A stretch of DNA of 64,000 bases from Shinisaurus crocodilurus (taxonomy: Eukaryota; Chordata; Lepidosauria; Squamata; Shinisauridae), in NCBI GenBank assembly GCA_021292165.1, contig CM037880.1, forward strand, positions 23,586,051 through 23,650,050. The letters run 5' to 3'. The position numbers and the translations under genes were made by a program. Each line of letters starts with the position of its first letter. Position 1 is the stretch's first letter. Under the pieces are notes generated by a model. The model did not search any database. It was not told the DNA's origin and saw only the letters and a list, made by a program, of their open reading frames with translations. Below, in pieces: positions 20,956-31,295 of this stretch.

Positions 20956-21430
20956 CTTCTTCGTGGTCTCTGTGCATCACACATATGGGCGATTTAACAA
21001 GCTGACTCACTGGAGGTGGGACGGTGTCATCAGGGGAGCACAGAAGAGAGCACTGCTCTTTCGAAGAGGCAGTCAGCTCTGGCTCGGATATCGAGTCTAT
21101 ATAGTCTATAAAGGTAGACTCCCTCAACCACGTAGCTGCTTGGCACAGTTCTGGGGGAGGGACTCCAGCCCCAAACACCACAGATGTAGCTACTCCATGA
21201 GTGGAGTGTGCTTTTGTCGGTCCCAACAGCTGCAGTTCAGAGTGATAGTCTGAACAACCGAAGTTGCCAGCCATTGTGATGCACAGAGAGGCCTTTGTTT
21301 TTGCCCCTGTAACAAACAAGAAGTCTTCAGATTTCCTGAAAGTCTCTGTGTGGGACTTGTAGTAAGCCAGGGCTCAACAGACATCGAGCATGTGCAGAGT
21401 AGACTCTATCGGTGAAGTGGGTGAGGAGAA
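20933..21430 (-). pseudogene. DIRS tyrosine recombinase, C-terminal fragment
   Basis: The minus frame reads LDVC*ALAYYKSHTETFRKS, then FLFVTGAKT and KAHSTHGVATSVVFGAGVPP, ELCQAATW and STFIDYI. This follows the order of a DIRS-type recombinase C-terminus: LDVxRAL, FRKS, LFV, HSTRxVA, ICxAATW and a terminal Tyr. Two lesions are visible. The Arg after LDVC is a TGA stop (21374-21376), and the second residue of the HxxR pair is His (CAT at 21197-21199). Both are what CpG decay of CGA and CGT would give. The catalytic Tyr in FIDY may be kept. Inactive. Confidence 0.7.
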
Positions 21431-21439
21431 GAAGGTTGG

Positions 21440-21652
21440 TAAAATAATGTCCTGATTTTAATCTTGTAATTGTTTTTAATTCCGTTATTGTAACTGCTGC
21501 TGCTAGCTCTGCTGTTTTTTTTTAATCTGTGGTTTTAAATTTTATATTTTATATTGTATTTTATGATTTTAACTGTTGTAAACCGCCCAGAGAGCTTCGG
21601 CTATTGGGCGGTATAAAAATGTATTAAATAAATAAATAAAATAAAATAGGTA
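21440..21652 (+). mobile_element. L2-type LINE 3' end
   Basis: T-rich 3' UTR followed by ACCGCCCAGAGAGCTTCGG, GGGCGGTATAAAAATG and an AAATAAATAAATA end. It is inserted between the DIRS remnant and the CR1 ORF1 relic and truncates what follows. Confidence 0.8.
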
Positions 21653-21659
21653 AAAAGGA

Positions 21660-22600
21660 AATGAGCAGGTGAAGCACCACCTTGTCCTTATAAAAAGTTT
21701 CCTTCCCAAAGCTTTAAAGTCTGACATGATTTCTTTGTAGCTCCACTTGGTGGTATCATTTGTTCCCACATGGATGAGAAGTAAGGGATACGTGTCAGTG
21801 GGCTTGATGAGCATTGGCAATCCTTCAGTCTCAGTCACATCTCTAACTTCCTCAGGGAGACAGCATACTTGGCAAGTCCATGGGTCTTCACACAACATAC
21901 TTTGGTTTCGATCCCACACAGGACAGTCTACCACAACTACTACTCTTCATTCTTCTTCATGTTGTAGGCCTTGATTTCATTGCCTCTGCTTGTTTAACCT
22001 TCAGCCTCTTGCTCGATGTCACGCAGGGTGCCCTGTAATTCTTCCTCTGCAGGCTGTCCTCCAGTCTCATCTTCAAGTACCTGAAAGCAGTTCCATAGAT
22101 CCACTGCTTCCACTGCTGCAGAATGTCTTCTAGTTCTTCTGCTCCTAACTGTCACCCTTTGCCAGGGAGTTTCCTCCACTTCATTGTTCCTCACCTGATC
22201 ATTCTCCTCTTCTGCCTCAGCTTGTCAGCTTCTGGCTCCTGTACTTCACTTTGCTGTTGTAGTTCCACCATTCTGTCTAGGAACTCTTCGTTTTCTCTTA
22301 TTCCCTGGAGGGTTGACACTCGCTGCTTTTTCTTCCAACAGCGCAACCAGCTTGCACGTTGCACGTATAGGCCATGATGATCTCAGGAAAGAAAGCAAAC
22401 ATTGCACACACCTTGAAGGTCACCATCGCTAGAGAGTCTTTTCTGTCTATAGACTCTATTCCCTTTTTGTTTCTACCTTTCGGATTGTATTGGAATGGCC
22501 TGTGCCTTGTCCTGTCTTCCCTGGAGATTAACAACAGAGTCCCCCTGGTATATAAGTGTGTGTTACAAGAACAAAAAAAGAAAAAAAATTGTTAGGGACC
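21660..22600 (-). pseudogene. CR1 LINE ORF1 relic (SGNH/esterase-like)
   Basis: On the minus strand, in order from 22534: a Cys-containing N-terminal stretch (YTCNVQAGCAVGRKSSECQP), a helical segment (FLDRMVELQQQSEVQEPEAD), EETPWQRVTVRSRRTRRHSA, then VCCLPEEVRDVTE and the esterase-like block YPLLLIHVGTNDT followed by FKALGRKL. CR1 ORF1 proteins carry such a SGNH/GDSL hydrolase-like domain with the HVGTNDT block. Several frameshifts and a stop after QEAEG break it. Its 3' side ends at the L2 insertion at 21652, so ORF2 is gone. Confidence 0.75.
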
Positions 22601-22609
22601 TCCCCCTTG

Positions 22610-22835
22610 ATCGACCTCCCCTGCCAAACTCCCCTGCCAAACTCCTGTTAGCTCTCCTTGTTTGCTCACTCTGGTCGCTCGCTCTCTCGGAGCTTGCTTG
22701 CTTGAATAGCCCCTAGTCAATGAAATAGGCCAGACATCAGCAAGAGCACAAATGGTGTGTAACATTCTAGGTGAAGATGACCGAGAACACTCTCTGGAGC
22801 ACATAATTGTGCCTACTGGGCAGCACTTCAGGCAG
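22610..22835. other. GC-rich junction, probable CR1 5' region
   Basis: C/T-rich repeats ('cccctgccaaactcccctgcc', 'gctcgctctctcgg') lie directly upstream of CR1 ORF1 on the minus strand and may be its 5' UTR. Confidence 0.35.
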
Positions 22836-22837
22836 CC

Positions 22838-23145
22838 TCCATTGCGTCAGGTAGCCATCCAGTGGAGCTCTTTCCGGTGGTCCGGGGGCTGTTAACACTC
22901 TCCACAGCAAATGCGGCCATGGCCCCCTCTAAGACCCACTGTGACCTTTTTGCATCATACTTTGAAGACAAAATCACTCGCCCCTGCACCGAAGATGACG
23001 CTCCAGTCAAGGTGACTGACACCACCATCTGCCCAATTTTGTGGGATCCATTTCAGTGGCTGTGGCCTGATGACATGGACAAAGGCAAATACTTTACCCT
23101 CAAAAATGCCAGGCATTCCCTTCCAAAGAAGGGAAGCAGCTAGGT
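22838..23145 (+). pseudogene. L2/CR1-like ORF2 fragment (between EN and RT)
   Basis: The plus frame reads ELFPVVRGLLTLS, then HCDLFASYFEDKIT. This corresponds to the linker of L2/CR1-clade ORF2 where 'LFxxVxxL...FAxFFxxKI' is usual. No RT motif follows. It is on the opposite strand from the CR1 ORF1 relic, so it is a separate insertion. Confidence 0.55.
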
Positions 23146-23217
23146 TTTCCCTCGGTTTCTGGAGAAGGTAAGCAAGATTACTACTAATTAGTGATGCAAT
23201 TCTACGTCCACTTGCCT

Positions 23218-23302
23218 GAGAGATTTTACCCTCAGTAACTTACTTCTCAGTAGACATGTGTAGGATTGTGCTGTAAAAGAAATAACTCTGAATAAAGAAA
23301 AT
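23218..23302 (+). repeat. Direct repeat, copy 1 (~85 bp)
   Basis: 'gagagattttaccctcagtaac' through 'attgtgctgtaaaag' and 'ataactctgaataaag' recurs at 23559-23640 with few differences. It includes a small palindromic MITE end ('cttctcagtagacatgtgtaggattgtgc'). Confidence 0.8.
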
Positions 23303-23558
23303 TTTTAAAGAAGAAACAGAGAGGAAAAGAGAGAGGAGAGAATGAATAATAATAATACAAAAAAAAATTAAAAAATTTTTAAGGGGAAAAAAACCAACAC
23401 AATTGAGAAAAACTCTTCTTTCGCTTCCTTCCAGTTTCTTGCACGTTCCCCTTCTCTTCTGCTCCTCTCCTCACCACCACAGATCCTTCTTCCTTCTACG
23501 TTTTCTTACTTAGATGCTCCCTCCAACTCCTGCCCATCCGCTTCACTTAAGGTTCACT

Positions 23559-23640
23559 CGAGAGATTTTACCTTCAGTAACTTACTTCTCAATAGACATG
23601 TATAGGATTGTGCTGTAAAAGGCATAACTCTGAATAAAGG
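23559..23640 (+). repeat. Direct repeat, copy 2 (~85 bp)
   Basis: Near-identical to 23218-23302, in the same orientation about 340 bp downstream. The sequence between is purine-rich and then C/T-rich and has no other family match. Confidence 0.8.
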
Positions 23641-23649
23641 CTTCCAAAC

Positions 23650-24970
23650 CAAATCTCACTGATACATACCTTTGAAAGTCCATCGTTTATGGGAGAGCTG
23701 CATACATTAAAGTAATAATATGGCTGCCATGGAGGTGCACGGAATACAGGGTGATTCTGTGTCCTAGATATTGTTATAGGCAGGCTCCTAATAGACCTCT
23801 AAGTGGCCACTTAAGCTAATAAATGTCATCCAATTGTGTGAAAAACACCATAGCCAATAAATGTCACCTAATGGCAGGAACAGATGCTGAATGGCTGTAT
23901 AACCGGCAATGTATTTAAATGCTATTAATATTTATAATGCAGTTGGTTCAGAAATTATCAGCACAGTTTCAGAATGTACTTTTGCCCAAGGCATTCTGTC
24001 TCTCCATGAGCAGTTTTCTGCCCCAGGGCATCTGTCCCCTTTCTCTGCTCTCCCTATAACCCCCCATTGCTTAAGTCATAGCACTCATTGCCACCTTTAT
24101 TCAGGCCTATAAATTTGACAACAACACATAAGGCAAATGCTGGTAATGAAGCCAATTTGTATGCTTTGATTTGCGTTATGTATTCTGGCCAGGGAATTTT
24201 AACATTTCTTCTCTGTGGAATTGGCGATTCTGCAAAATATCACAAGTAGAATAAATTATGCAAATTGTATAATTCATTCTGTGCAGATTCATTGCGTTGT
24301 ATATTTTTATTCTAAAGGCAATCTTGATCCCTTTGCCATACGTTTGTGTGTGTAGAGTACATTTGGTTCTCCTCAACACCTTGCTGTGTCTAGACTTTAC
24401 AGCACTAACTCTTATAATCTCAGACTAAACAAGATGAGTTATGGCTCAAGGGAGGTGTAGATAGTCAATACAATATTTGAAGATTTACCCATTCAACTCT
24501 CCTGGCAAATGGTGCTTAATATTTACACACAGAGCTCTTTCTTTCTGTGGGTATTAGTTAGATGTTTAATGCCATTTTGATAAAGTGCTATGTGGTTTGT
24601 CCTAGTTTATGAGATCCTTGGAGTTTATGTTGTGTTTTACTTCTTACAAAAATATAACTTCTGGGTTATATTTAGCTTCCAGCTAGGATCTTCAGGTCCA
24701 GGCAAGGTATAAAGACATCCCAATGTCACTGGCTCGAGACAGATAACAGTTTTAAAAGTGTTTTGAAGGTGAAAGAATTGAAACCTCTTCTACCATGATG
24801 TAAGCATTCCTTTCTCTCTTTTTTTGTCCTACTGTCATTTCTCTGTGAAAAAGAATTTGGAGGTTTTTGAAGCTCTACAAAAACCTGCAAAACCTATTTA
24901 TTGGGGGCAACACTGGGATGAGCAACAATGCCATGGGCAATAATGCCTCCATCATAAAGCCTTCAACTCT
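23650..24970. other. Repeat-poor, A/T-rich stretch
   Basis: No recognised family and no ORF of interest. Like 18290-19010, this is a candidate for unique sequence. Confidence 0.45.
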
Positions 24971-24971
24971 T

Positions 24972-25217
24972 GAGCCAGTGTGGTGTAGTGGTGAGAGTGT
25001 TGGACTAGGACTCGGGAGATCTGGGTTCTAGTCCCCGCTCGGCCATGAAACTCACTGGGTGACTTTGGGCCAGTCACTGACTCTCAGCCTAACCTACCTC
25101 ACAGGGTTGTTGTGAGGATAAAATGGAGAGGAGGAGGATGATTATGTAAGCCGCCTTGGGTTCCTTGCAGGAAAAAAGGCGGGGTATAAATATAATAAAT
25201 AAATAAATAAATAAATA
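24972..25217 (+). mobile_element. Sauria-type SINE
   Basis: Complete copy with head, body and a long (AAAT)n end ('ataaataaataaataaat'); it looks among the least diverged. Confidence 0.9.
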
Positions 25218-25219
25218 CA

Positions 25220-25613
25220 AACCCTGCCATCTCTCTCTAGGGATTTGGTTAAATCCCTTCCGTCTGTGTTTTGCAGATTGTCAGGTGTCTTTTGTTCCAC
25301 TCAGTGACAGAATGGGTTTGCTTTTTTTACCCAGAGTTTCGTTCTACTAGCACAAATGCACACTTGCACTAATGCACATTAATTAATGTGAATTAGCACC
25401 AATGTGCATTAGCGGTAATGCAAATTAGCATAAATCCCCCCCCCCAAGTGAAAAACCAGTCCGCTAGTCCACGTGACTTGGAAAAAGCTGGTCCACTCAC
25501 TGGAAAACTGACAAGTCAGATTCATGGAAATCAGAACTCATTTGAATCTGTTGCAGATTTCTCCAAGAGCCCTACGGCTGCCTCCAGTCAATGTTATATT
25601 TGTCCATTATTGG

Positions 25614-25650
<37 letters not shown>

Positions 25651-26600
25651 CATTTGCACTAGATGGTTTTTAATAAGCTGTGAAGGAAAAGCAAACTATG
25701 GGTGCAATCCATTCTGGGGTGCAATCCATTCTTAAGTGCCCCCCGTGCAAGCAAATGAAACATACCCCTTTGCTATCATGTTCTTGCGCAGCTCCCATTC
25801 ATTGCATTGGGATTCATGCTGCAGAACTTCGCAGAGTATTGTGCCCTTTATTAACTGGAGACAACAATGTAAAAGCTCTTTAAAATTCAAACCAGGTAAC
25901 TGATCTTGCTGGGGATATTTATACGGACCTTGTTGGGAACGTTTAATGTAGAGATTTGTACCAAATCCTGGATATTTGATGCAGGAGCTTCTGAAATTAG
26001 AAGCTTCATAATGTCAGCCAGCCACTCTGTGGGTTTGCAAAATATAAAGAGGTTGAACGCATCTCCCTAAAGAAATCAGAGTCATCTTTAAAAAAAAAAA
26101 AAAACGACAACCCTGCCCCCTGATTTGCTGCTTGTGTGGCTGAAACATTTTACCACTCAGGAAGTTCCAAGCTGCTGACCTCTGAACAAAAATTGTTAAC
26201 TCTTTTCAGTCCTCCTATTTTTTAAAATGTGGAGTTAGCAGAGTTTCAGATTTATGGAGTGCCTTGTCAGATTATTTTTACTGGTTGAGAAAGCAAGAAT
26301 TCTTCTACATCTCTGTAACAAGCCAATGCAGCAGAACTTACTTACGGTACTTACTTCTTTCCTTTCTTTTTTTCTTCTTTCTTTCTTGTGTTTTATGAAA
26401 GATCTGTCTATCTTTATGGTGTAAATGAGATCTGAAAATAGATATTGCCACATGATTTCACTGGAAACATATTTACAAGGGATTGTATGTATTTAAACTC
26501 AGCAGAATCTCCCCACATCTGTATCTTTTATTGGTGTTTATGATATACATTTCTGCTATGGTTTCTTAGCCCCACCTTACTGACTATAGTTGTGACTACA
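25220..26600. other. Unique stretch with (GT)n and A/T repeats
   Basis: 'gcacaaatgcacacttgcactaatgcac'-type short repeats near 25350-25430, a poly-C at 25436-25446, (GT)n at 25622-25651 and poly-A at 26090-26104. No gene. Confidence 0.6.
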
Positions 26601-26605
26601 CAAAG

Positions 26606-26947
26606 CAGGGGTGCAGAACCTCAGGCCCAGGGACTAAATCCGAGTCCCAATCCGGCCCTCTGGGGTTTCCCAGAGGGCCCCAGCCCCTTGCCTTGTCCTT
26701 GTTCCCTTTTTCACAACCACCAATCATTTGGTGGTTTTCTGGCTTTTGTGCAGCTTTTTCCCCATTGCAAAAGGTTGAAATGTCTCCCCTAAGATTTAGT
26801 TACTGGTGGTAAGAGCTTTAAGCTAAAACATTTTGGTATTTTGGCCCCACCCCTTTTCCCTTAGGCCTCACCCACCACAGGAATGCAGGCCCTGATTTCT
26901 CTGAAATTGAATTCAGCCCTCTGGCTGAAAGGGGTTCGACATCCCTG
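26606..26947 (+). mobile_element. Non-autonomous hAT element
   Basis: Ends CAGGGGTGCAGAACCTCAG and GAAAGGGGTTCGACATCCCTG-like inverse. The 8-bp flanks ACACAAAG / ACATGGAG match at 5 of 8 and differ by transitions only. Fragments of the same family lie at 15876-16000 and 60791-60905. Confidence 0.7.
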
Positions 26948-27001
26948 ACATGGAGGCATTGGTTCTATGACCATGACCATGACATGTATCTCCGACTAGA
27001 C

Positions 27002-27117
27002 CAGCCTTCCCCAACCTGATGCCCTCCAGATGTTTTAGACGTCAACTCCCATCAGTCCCAGCCAGCATGGTCAATGGTCAGGAATGCATCTGGAGGGCAC
27101 CAGGTTGTGGGACACTG
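27002..27117. mobile_element. Palindromic hAT MITE
   Basis: 'ccctccagatg...catctggaggg' hairpin around the 'actcccatcagtcccagccagcatgg' core. The flanks are not clearly duplicated. Confidence 0.75.
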
Positions 27118-27119
27118 AT

Positions 27120-28015
27120 GTAGGTGATGGACTTGCAGCTACTGCAGTTAACATGACTGCAGCAAGTCCAAGAAGAGCCATTTTGTGATAATGCAAAGCT
27201 CAGTGACCACATGTCCACCTCCTACATGGAGATCAGTTTATGCAACCAATACCTCCAACAGGTTGCAAGCCCTGTGGCAACCTCCTGCAAGCAAGTGCAT
27301 GGGGCCCAAGAAGCATCTGAACCTGGCCATAGAGACACATATGGTTGCTAGTGCAACTCCAGTTGTAAGTATTGATGTACGTAACACCGTCAAAAAACCC
27401 GAAAGCCCGTTTAATCCAGAGTAACCTATTCATTGTAAAGATTTCTCTGTATTAAGTAGTTTGAGTACCGCAGCTGGCATTTCTGGGAATAATGCTGCAA
27501 AAACAGAATTGCTGAGTGACTTGACCTGTTGCTTTAGCATCCTTCCAGGAACTTGCAAGAGCAATTTACAGTCACACCGTGGCTTTTCTTCTGAGGGAGT
27601 TCAAAAACAGCTCTATAAACATTTACATATGATGTACTAATGCTTAAAGAATTTATTTAAAATCTTCACGTAAAGAAGTAATTACTGCCAAACCCTGTTG
27701 TCTTATTCCCTTATGAATGCAGTGTGTTGCTTGCTTGGGTATGCTTCTTCCATCTTTTCTACATCATAGGGAACCCTTATATAATGGAAGAAAATTGTTA
27801 AGGCTTTATATAATAGCACTAAAAATGTACATCCAAATTCTATGTCAAAACTCATGTTTACTCAGAAGTAAATCCTGTTTAATTCAACAGGATTTATTGC
27901 CAAGTAATTTATTGTACATAGGAATGCTGCTTCACTTTCAGTATAAATGCTTCATTTGAATGCAAATTCTAAACTGTGGTAATTGACTCATTTGTAGTGG
28001 ATAAGGACATAGACA
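27120..28015. other. No recognised feature apart from a MITE end
   Basis: Positions 27835-27890 contain a fragment of the 'tttactcagaagtaaatcc' palindromic family. Otherwise it is unique-looking. Confidence 0.5.
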
Positions 28016-28019
28016 GTGC

Positions 28020-28093
28020 TGTGCTGGATCAGAACAAAGACCTACATAGTCCTGCATTCTTTTCACAGAGTGGCCAACCAGATGCCTCTGCAA
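28020..28093 (-). mobile_element. CR1-type 3' end, first piece
   Basis: 'tgctggatcagaacaaagacc' to 'tggccaaccagatgcctctg' is the minus-strand tail of the family at 49727-50012. It resumes at about 28387 after a hAT insertion. Confidence 0.65.
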
Positions 28094-28383
28094 CAGGGTG
28101 GGCCCAATATATTTTGCTGCTTGAGGAGAAAGACAAAATGGTGCCCCCATTTCATGTACAAAAGCCAACTGGATTGGTAGCTAAATCTTTCTTCCACACT
28201 GGCAATGAGAGAGCATCTTCCACTACACCTGAAGGCAGGCCAACTTAGGTGGTGCATGGCAGGCCACTTGGCCCACAGTTCTTTCTTCCAGTACCTTGCT
28301 GGCTCCATCACCTTGTTGCCACCTCCCAACATCTGCCACCTGAGGTGACCAGTTCACGCTGCCTAATGGTAGGACCGGCCCCA
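28094..28383 (+). mobile_element. hAT-like element inserted in CR1
   Basis: Left end CAGGGTGGGCCCAATATATT and right end 'ctgcctaatggtaggaccggcc', the same family as 43707-43870. CR1 sequence on both sides shows it interrupted an older LINE copy. Confidence 0.6.
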
Positions 28384-28386
28384 CTT

Positions 28387-28440
28387 TGGAAAACCCATGA
28401 GCAGAACATGAGCACAACAGCACCCTTTTCCTCACGGCCT
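28387..28440 (-). mobile_element. CR1-type 3' end, second piece
   Basis: 'ggaaaacccatgagcagaac' and 'atgagcacaacagcaccc' continue the CR1 tail interrupted at 28093. Confidence 0.65.
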
Positions 28441-28441
28441 A

Positions 28442-28846
28442 GGGATGGATGAATTCCACTCGTTGGGTGCTCGGCAAGCACCCCCGCTGCACGATCTGTC
28501 TCGTGGCGGCAGTGAGGTGCTCGGCGGACATCCGGGTGCCTGGTGTGTCACTCCCGGGTCCCCAGCGCTGCATTTTTTACGTAAATACCAGGGTAAACTA
28601 CCTTAAAACTGCTGCGAATAGCAAATCGCGGCCGTTTTAAGGTGTTTTTTCCCTTGTATTTATGTAAAAAACACAGCGCCAGGGACCCGGAAGTGAAGTG
28701 CCGGGGACCTGGAAGTTCCTTTCCCCGGCACTTCACGTGAGGAGATGTGCCGACCCAGGGAAAGGGAAGTTGCGTGGAGCTCAGGGGGCTCGAGCGGGGC
28801 GAGTTCGCCCCGCTTCCACCCCCCGATCGAGATCTGCGCATATCCC
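28442..28846. mobile_element. CpG-rich fold-back element, TA-flanked
   Basis: Outer ends GGGATGGATGAA... and ...GCGCATATCCC are flanked by TA on both sides (28440-28441, 28847-28848). Inner arms 28548-28609 and 28634-28696 pair over about 60 bp (CCCGGGTCCCCAGCGCTG against the inverse of CAGCGCCAGGGACCCGG, then TTTTTTACGTAAATAC). The 24-bp loop contains 'gctgcgaatagcaaatcgcg'. CpG is unusually frequent. No ORF with motif. A related element is at 44207-44948. Confidence 0.7.
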
Positions 28847-28849
28847 TAC

Positions 28850-29505
28850 GCATGCTCATGGGCTGGGATCCCACACAAACCTGTCCCACTTTATAGCCCT
28901 GGCTAGTTTCCCCCAAAGGCTGCTGCAGCCACTTTTTTGGAGCAGAAGGCCTTTTAAAAAAAAAAAAAGAAGAAGAAGGTGGAGGGGTGGGGTGGGGTGT
29001 GGCTCATTAATCTGCGTGCCTCGTTTTTGAGAGTTGAAAATATAGAGCACCGCAGCACTCTCTCTTTATAATGTGGACGGGGATATGTAGAAAATAGGGC
29101 AGTGATGTGTTTAAAAAAAAAAAAAAGACACCACCACCAATACTGTGGAGGACATCTGGCCATCCAGTCTGAGGTAGACTGTAACAGCTGTTTGAATGTC
29201 ATAGTCACACTGCACAAAAATACAAGATTTGTCATATTGGATCAGATTAATGGTACCAGTACCAGATGTTTCAAAGGATGCTGGATAATGCTCATGGCAG
29301 GCGGCTGTGCAAAAATGATGAGCCAATGAGGGACAATGTTTCATGCACAGTATACAATCAAACCCCATTATCTATAAGCCAGTCTTGTGCAGACTTATGC
29401 CACAGTAATCTAAATACATATGCATCCTACCTTCCTTCAAGATCACTTCCTCTTCTTTTGTCCACCACAATCTTCTTAGTTGACTCAGAATGTTCTGCTT
29501 TCAAC
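28850..29505. other. No recognised feature
   Basis: Two poly-A/purine runs (28954-28979, 29112-29126). Short ORFs only. Confidence 0.5.
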
Positions 29506-29512
29506 AGACTAA

Positions 29513-29636
29513 GGATACAATCCTATGCATGTTTAGACAGAAAGAAGTCCTACAACTTGTAGGACCTAAATGGTGGCTGGCGGATGCTGAGAGTTGTAGG
29601 ACTTTTTTCTGTCTAAACATGCGTAGAATTACACCC
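29513..29636. mobile_element. PIF/Harbinger-like MITE, TAA duplication
   Basis: Palindrome with ends GGATACAATCCTATGCATG and inverse, and inner 'agtcctacaact...agttgtaggact'. It is flanked by TAA on both sides (29510-29512, 29637-29639), the 3-bp duplication of PIF/Harbinger transposition. Same family as 34146-34258 and 34263-34373. Confidence 0.75.
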
Positions 29637-29641
29637 TAAAC

Positions 29642-29777
29642 CAGGGTTCTCCAGCCTTGGGTCCCCAGATGTTGCTGGCCTACAACTCCCAGCATACCCA
29701 ACCAGCATGGCTAATGGCAAGGGATGCTGGGAACTGTAGTCCAGAAACATCTGGGGACCCAAGGTTGGAGAGCCCTG
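29642..29777. mobile_element. Palindromic hAT MITE, perfect 8-bp TSD
   Basis: Ends CAGGGTTCTCCAGCCTTGG / inverse and inner 'cccagatgttgctgg...ccagaaacatctggg'. Flanked by CCCTAAAC on both sides (29634-29641, 29778-29785). The duplication includes the last bases of the neighbouring Harbinger-like MITE, so this insertion is the younger. Confidence 0.9.
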
Positions 29778-29789
29778 CCCTAAACCCTA

Positions 29790-31040
29790 ATCCATTCTCA
29801 GTTGCTTCTCTCCCCATCATTGCAGTTCCTGTGACCTAGAGATCCTTAAAGTCTGGGCTGTGTGCTGACAGAATCCTGGGTCTGGTGTGCCATTTGTGTT
29901 CAAGTCCCGCCGGGGGTGGGGGAGAATAAAGTGGTCCCTGGCCATGTGACAGCCCCTCTGAGTCTTGAGCTCTCCACAATAGGTTTCCTTCCTTGTATCC
30001 ATTTGTTTTCATGTTGAAAAGCCTGAGACTAATCGCTTGTTCACATATGCAAGCTGGTCAGGTGTTCCCCACCCCTTCCATGAGATCACTGCTAAGTATT
30101 CTTGGGCACCGGATCACAAGGAGAAATGTAATGTGTAATTATTCACTATTCAGACACACTCCTCTGCAGGTTTTGTGATTTGGACGGAACTTTACGAAGT
30201 GGTCACAATTAAATGAATGGCGGTACAGTACATCTGTGTGCCATGGTCTCTCAGCAGCAGGGTTGCATTGCATTACATTTCTCCGTGTTATCCTCTCTTT
30301 GGGTGAAAGGGGGTCATCGTGTGTCACAGGAGCTGTGTCAGGTTAGGGTGACAGTTTACCTTTTTCTGATAGGTGCAGAAGACAGTTTACCTTTTTCTGA
30401 TCGGAGCGAACAGCAGCCACTTATATGGGAGAAAGTAAAGGTGTGAATTCAGAGACAGTGCTGGGGGTAAACCTGCTTCTCACGCCCCAGTTCTGTGAAA
30501 ATGGGGGCTTTCCTTCCAATACAAATGCCAGCTTCAAAGCAGCATTTTTCGTCAGGATCACAGCAGGGGAAGAAAGGATTACATTCTCCCTTCATGCCTG
30601 CTGCAATACTGAACATTATCACACACCCCAGTGGATGCTATTTGCATTTAGAAATCCATGTTCAATGCAAAGATGCATTTAATGCCATGTCTAGTTTGAC
30701 CCTGATTGATATATTCATATACTTCAGATAGAAGTCGAATTCTCTCCTTCAGAGAAATAAGAGAGGGGCTTTCTTTGGAAGGAAGTTCCATCAAAATCAG
30801 TAAAGAAGTTAATGGGCCTAACTTTCCACGAGGTGTAGCTGTCATGGTTTGCCTCCACTATATCAGGTACACAAACCCTATAGCCTGTATGATTTCTCTG
30901 TCACAGCTAATAGAAGTTCTCGTGGGGGGAGGGGCATTTATGTCAAGGAATTGCCACAGGGTTAAATGGCCCCTCCACCCATGATGCAGCCAGAATCTAA
31001 ATTCCTCCCCCCAGCTGCTTTTGAGAGAGAGGGAGAGAAA
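29790..31040. other. Repeat-poor stretch
   Basis: Contains a local duplication 'acagtttacctttttctgat' at 30350-30400. No gene recognised. Confidence 0.5.
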
Positions 31041-31049
31041 CCACTAGGG

Positions 31050-31171
31050 CAGTGTTCTCCAATCTTGGCCCCCCAGATGTTTTTGGCCTACAACTCCCAG
31101 CATGCCCCAGCCAGCGTAGCATGGGAGTTGTAGGCCAAAAACATCTGGAGGGCCAAGGTTGGAGAACACTG
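31050..31171. mobile_element. Palindromic hAT MITE, perfect 8-bp TSD
   Basis: Ends CAGTGTTCTCCAATCTTGG / inverse, with a long hairpin. The flanks CACTAGGG (31042-31049 and 31172-31179) are identical. It is very close to a perfect palindrome and hence probably young. Confidence 0.9.
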
Positions 31172-31295
31172 CACTAGGGCATTCCAATCCTAGAACTCCC
31201 ATGTAACATCAAGCTTGAACCTGAGTTCATGGCAGAGGTGAGGTTCAAACCAGGCTGGGACTTTCCGATTCACCGCTCATTCTTTTAGCTATGAG

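Larger units (their letters stand above)
20292..21436 (-). mobile_element. DIRS-type retrotransposon, 3' remnant
   Basis: On the minus strand it runs from a tyrosine-recombinase C-terminus (about 21430-20960) into an inverted-repeat-bounded 3' region ending at 20292. DIRS elements integrate with a tyrosine recombinase instead of an integrase and carry inverted terminal repeats, both of which fit. Gag, RT/RNase H and the recombinase N-terminus are missing. A Sauria SINE (20381-20621) lies between the inverted arms, and an L2 tail adjoins the 5' side. Confidence 0.7.
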
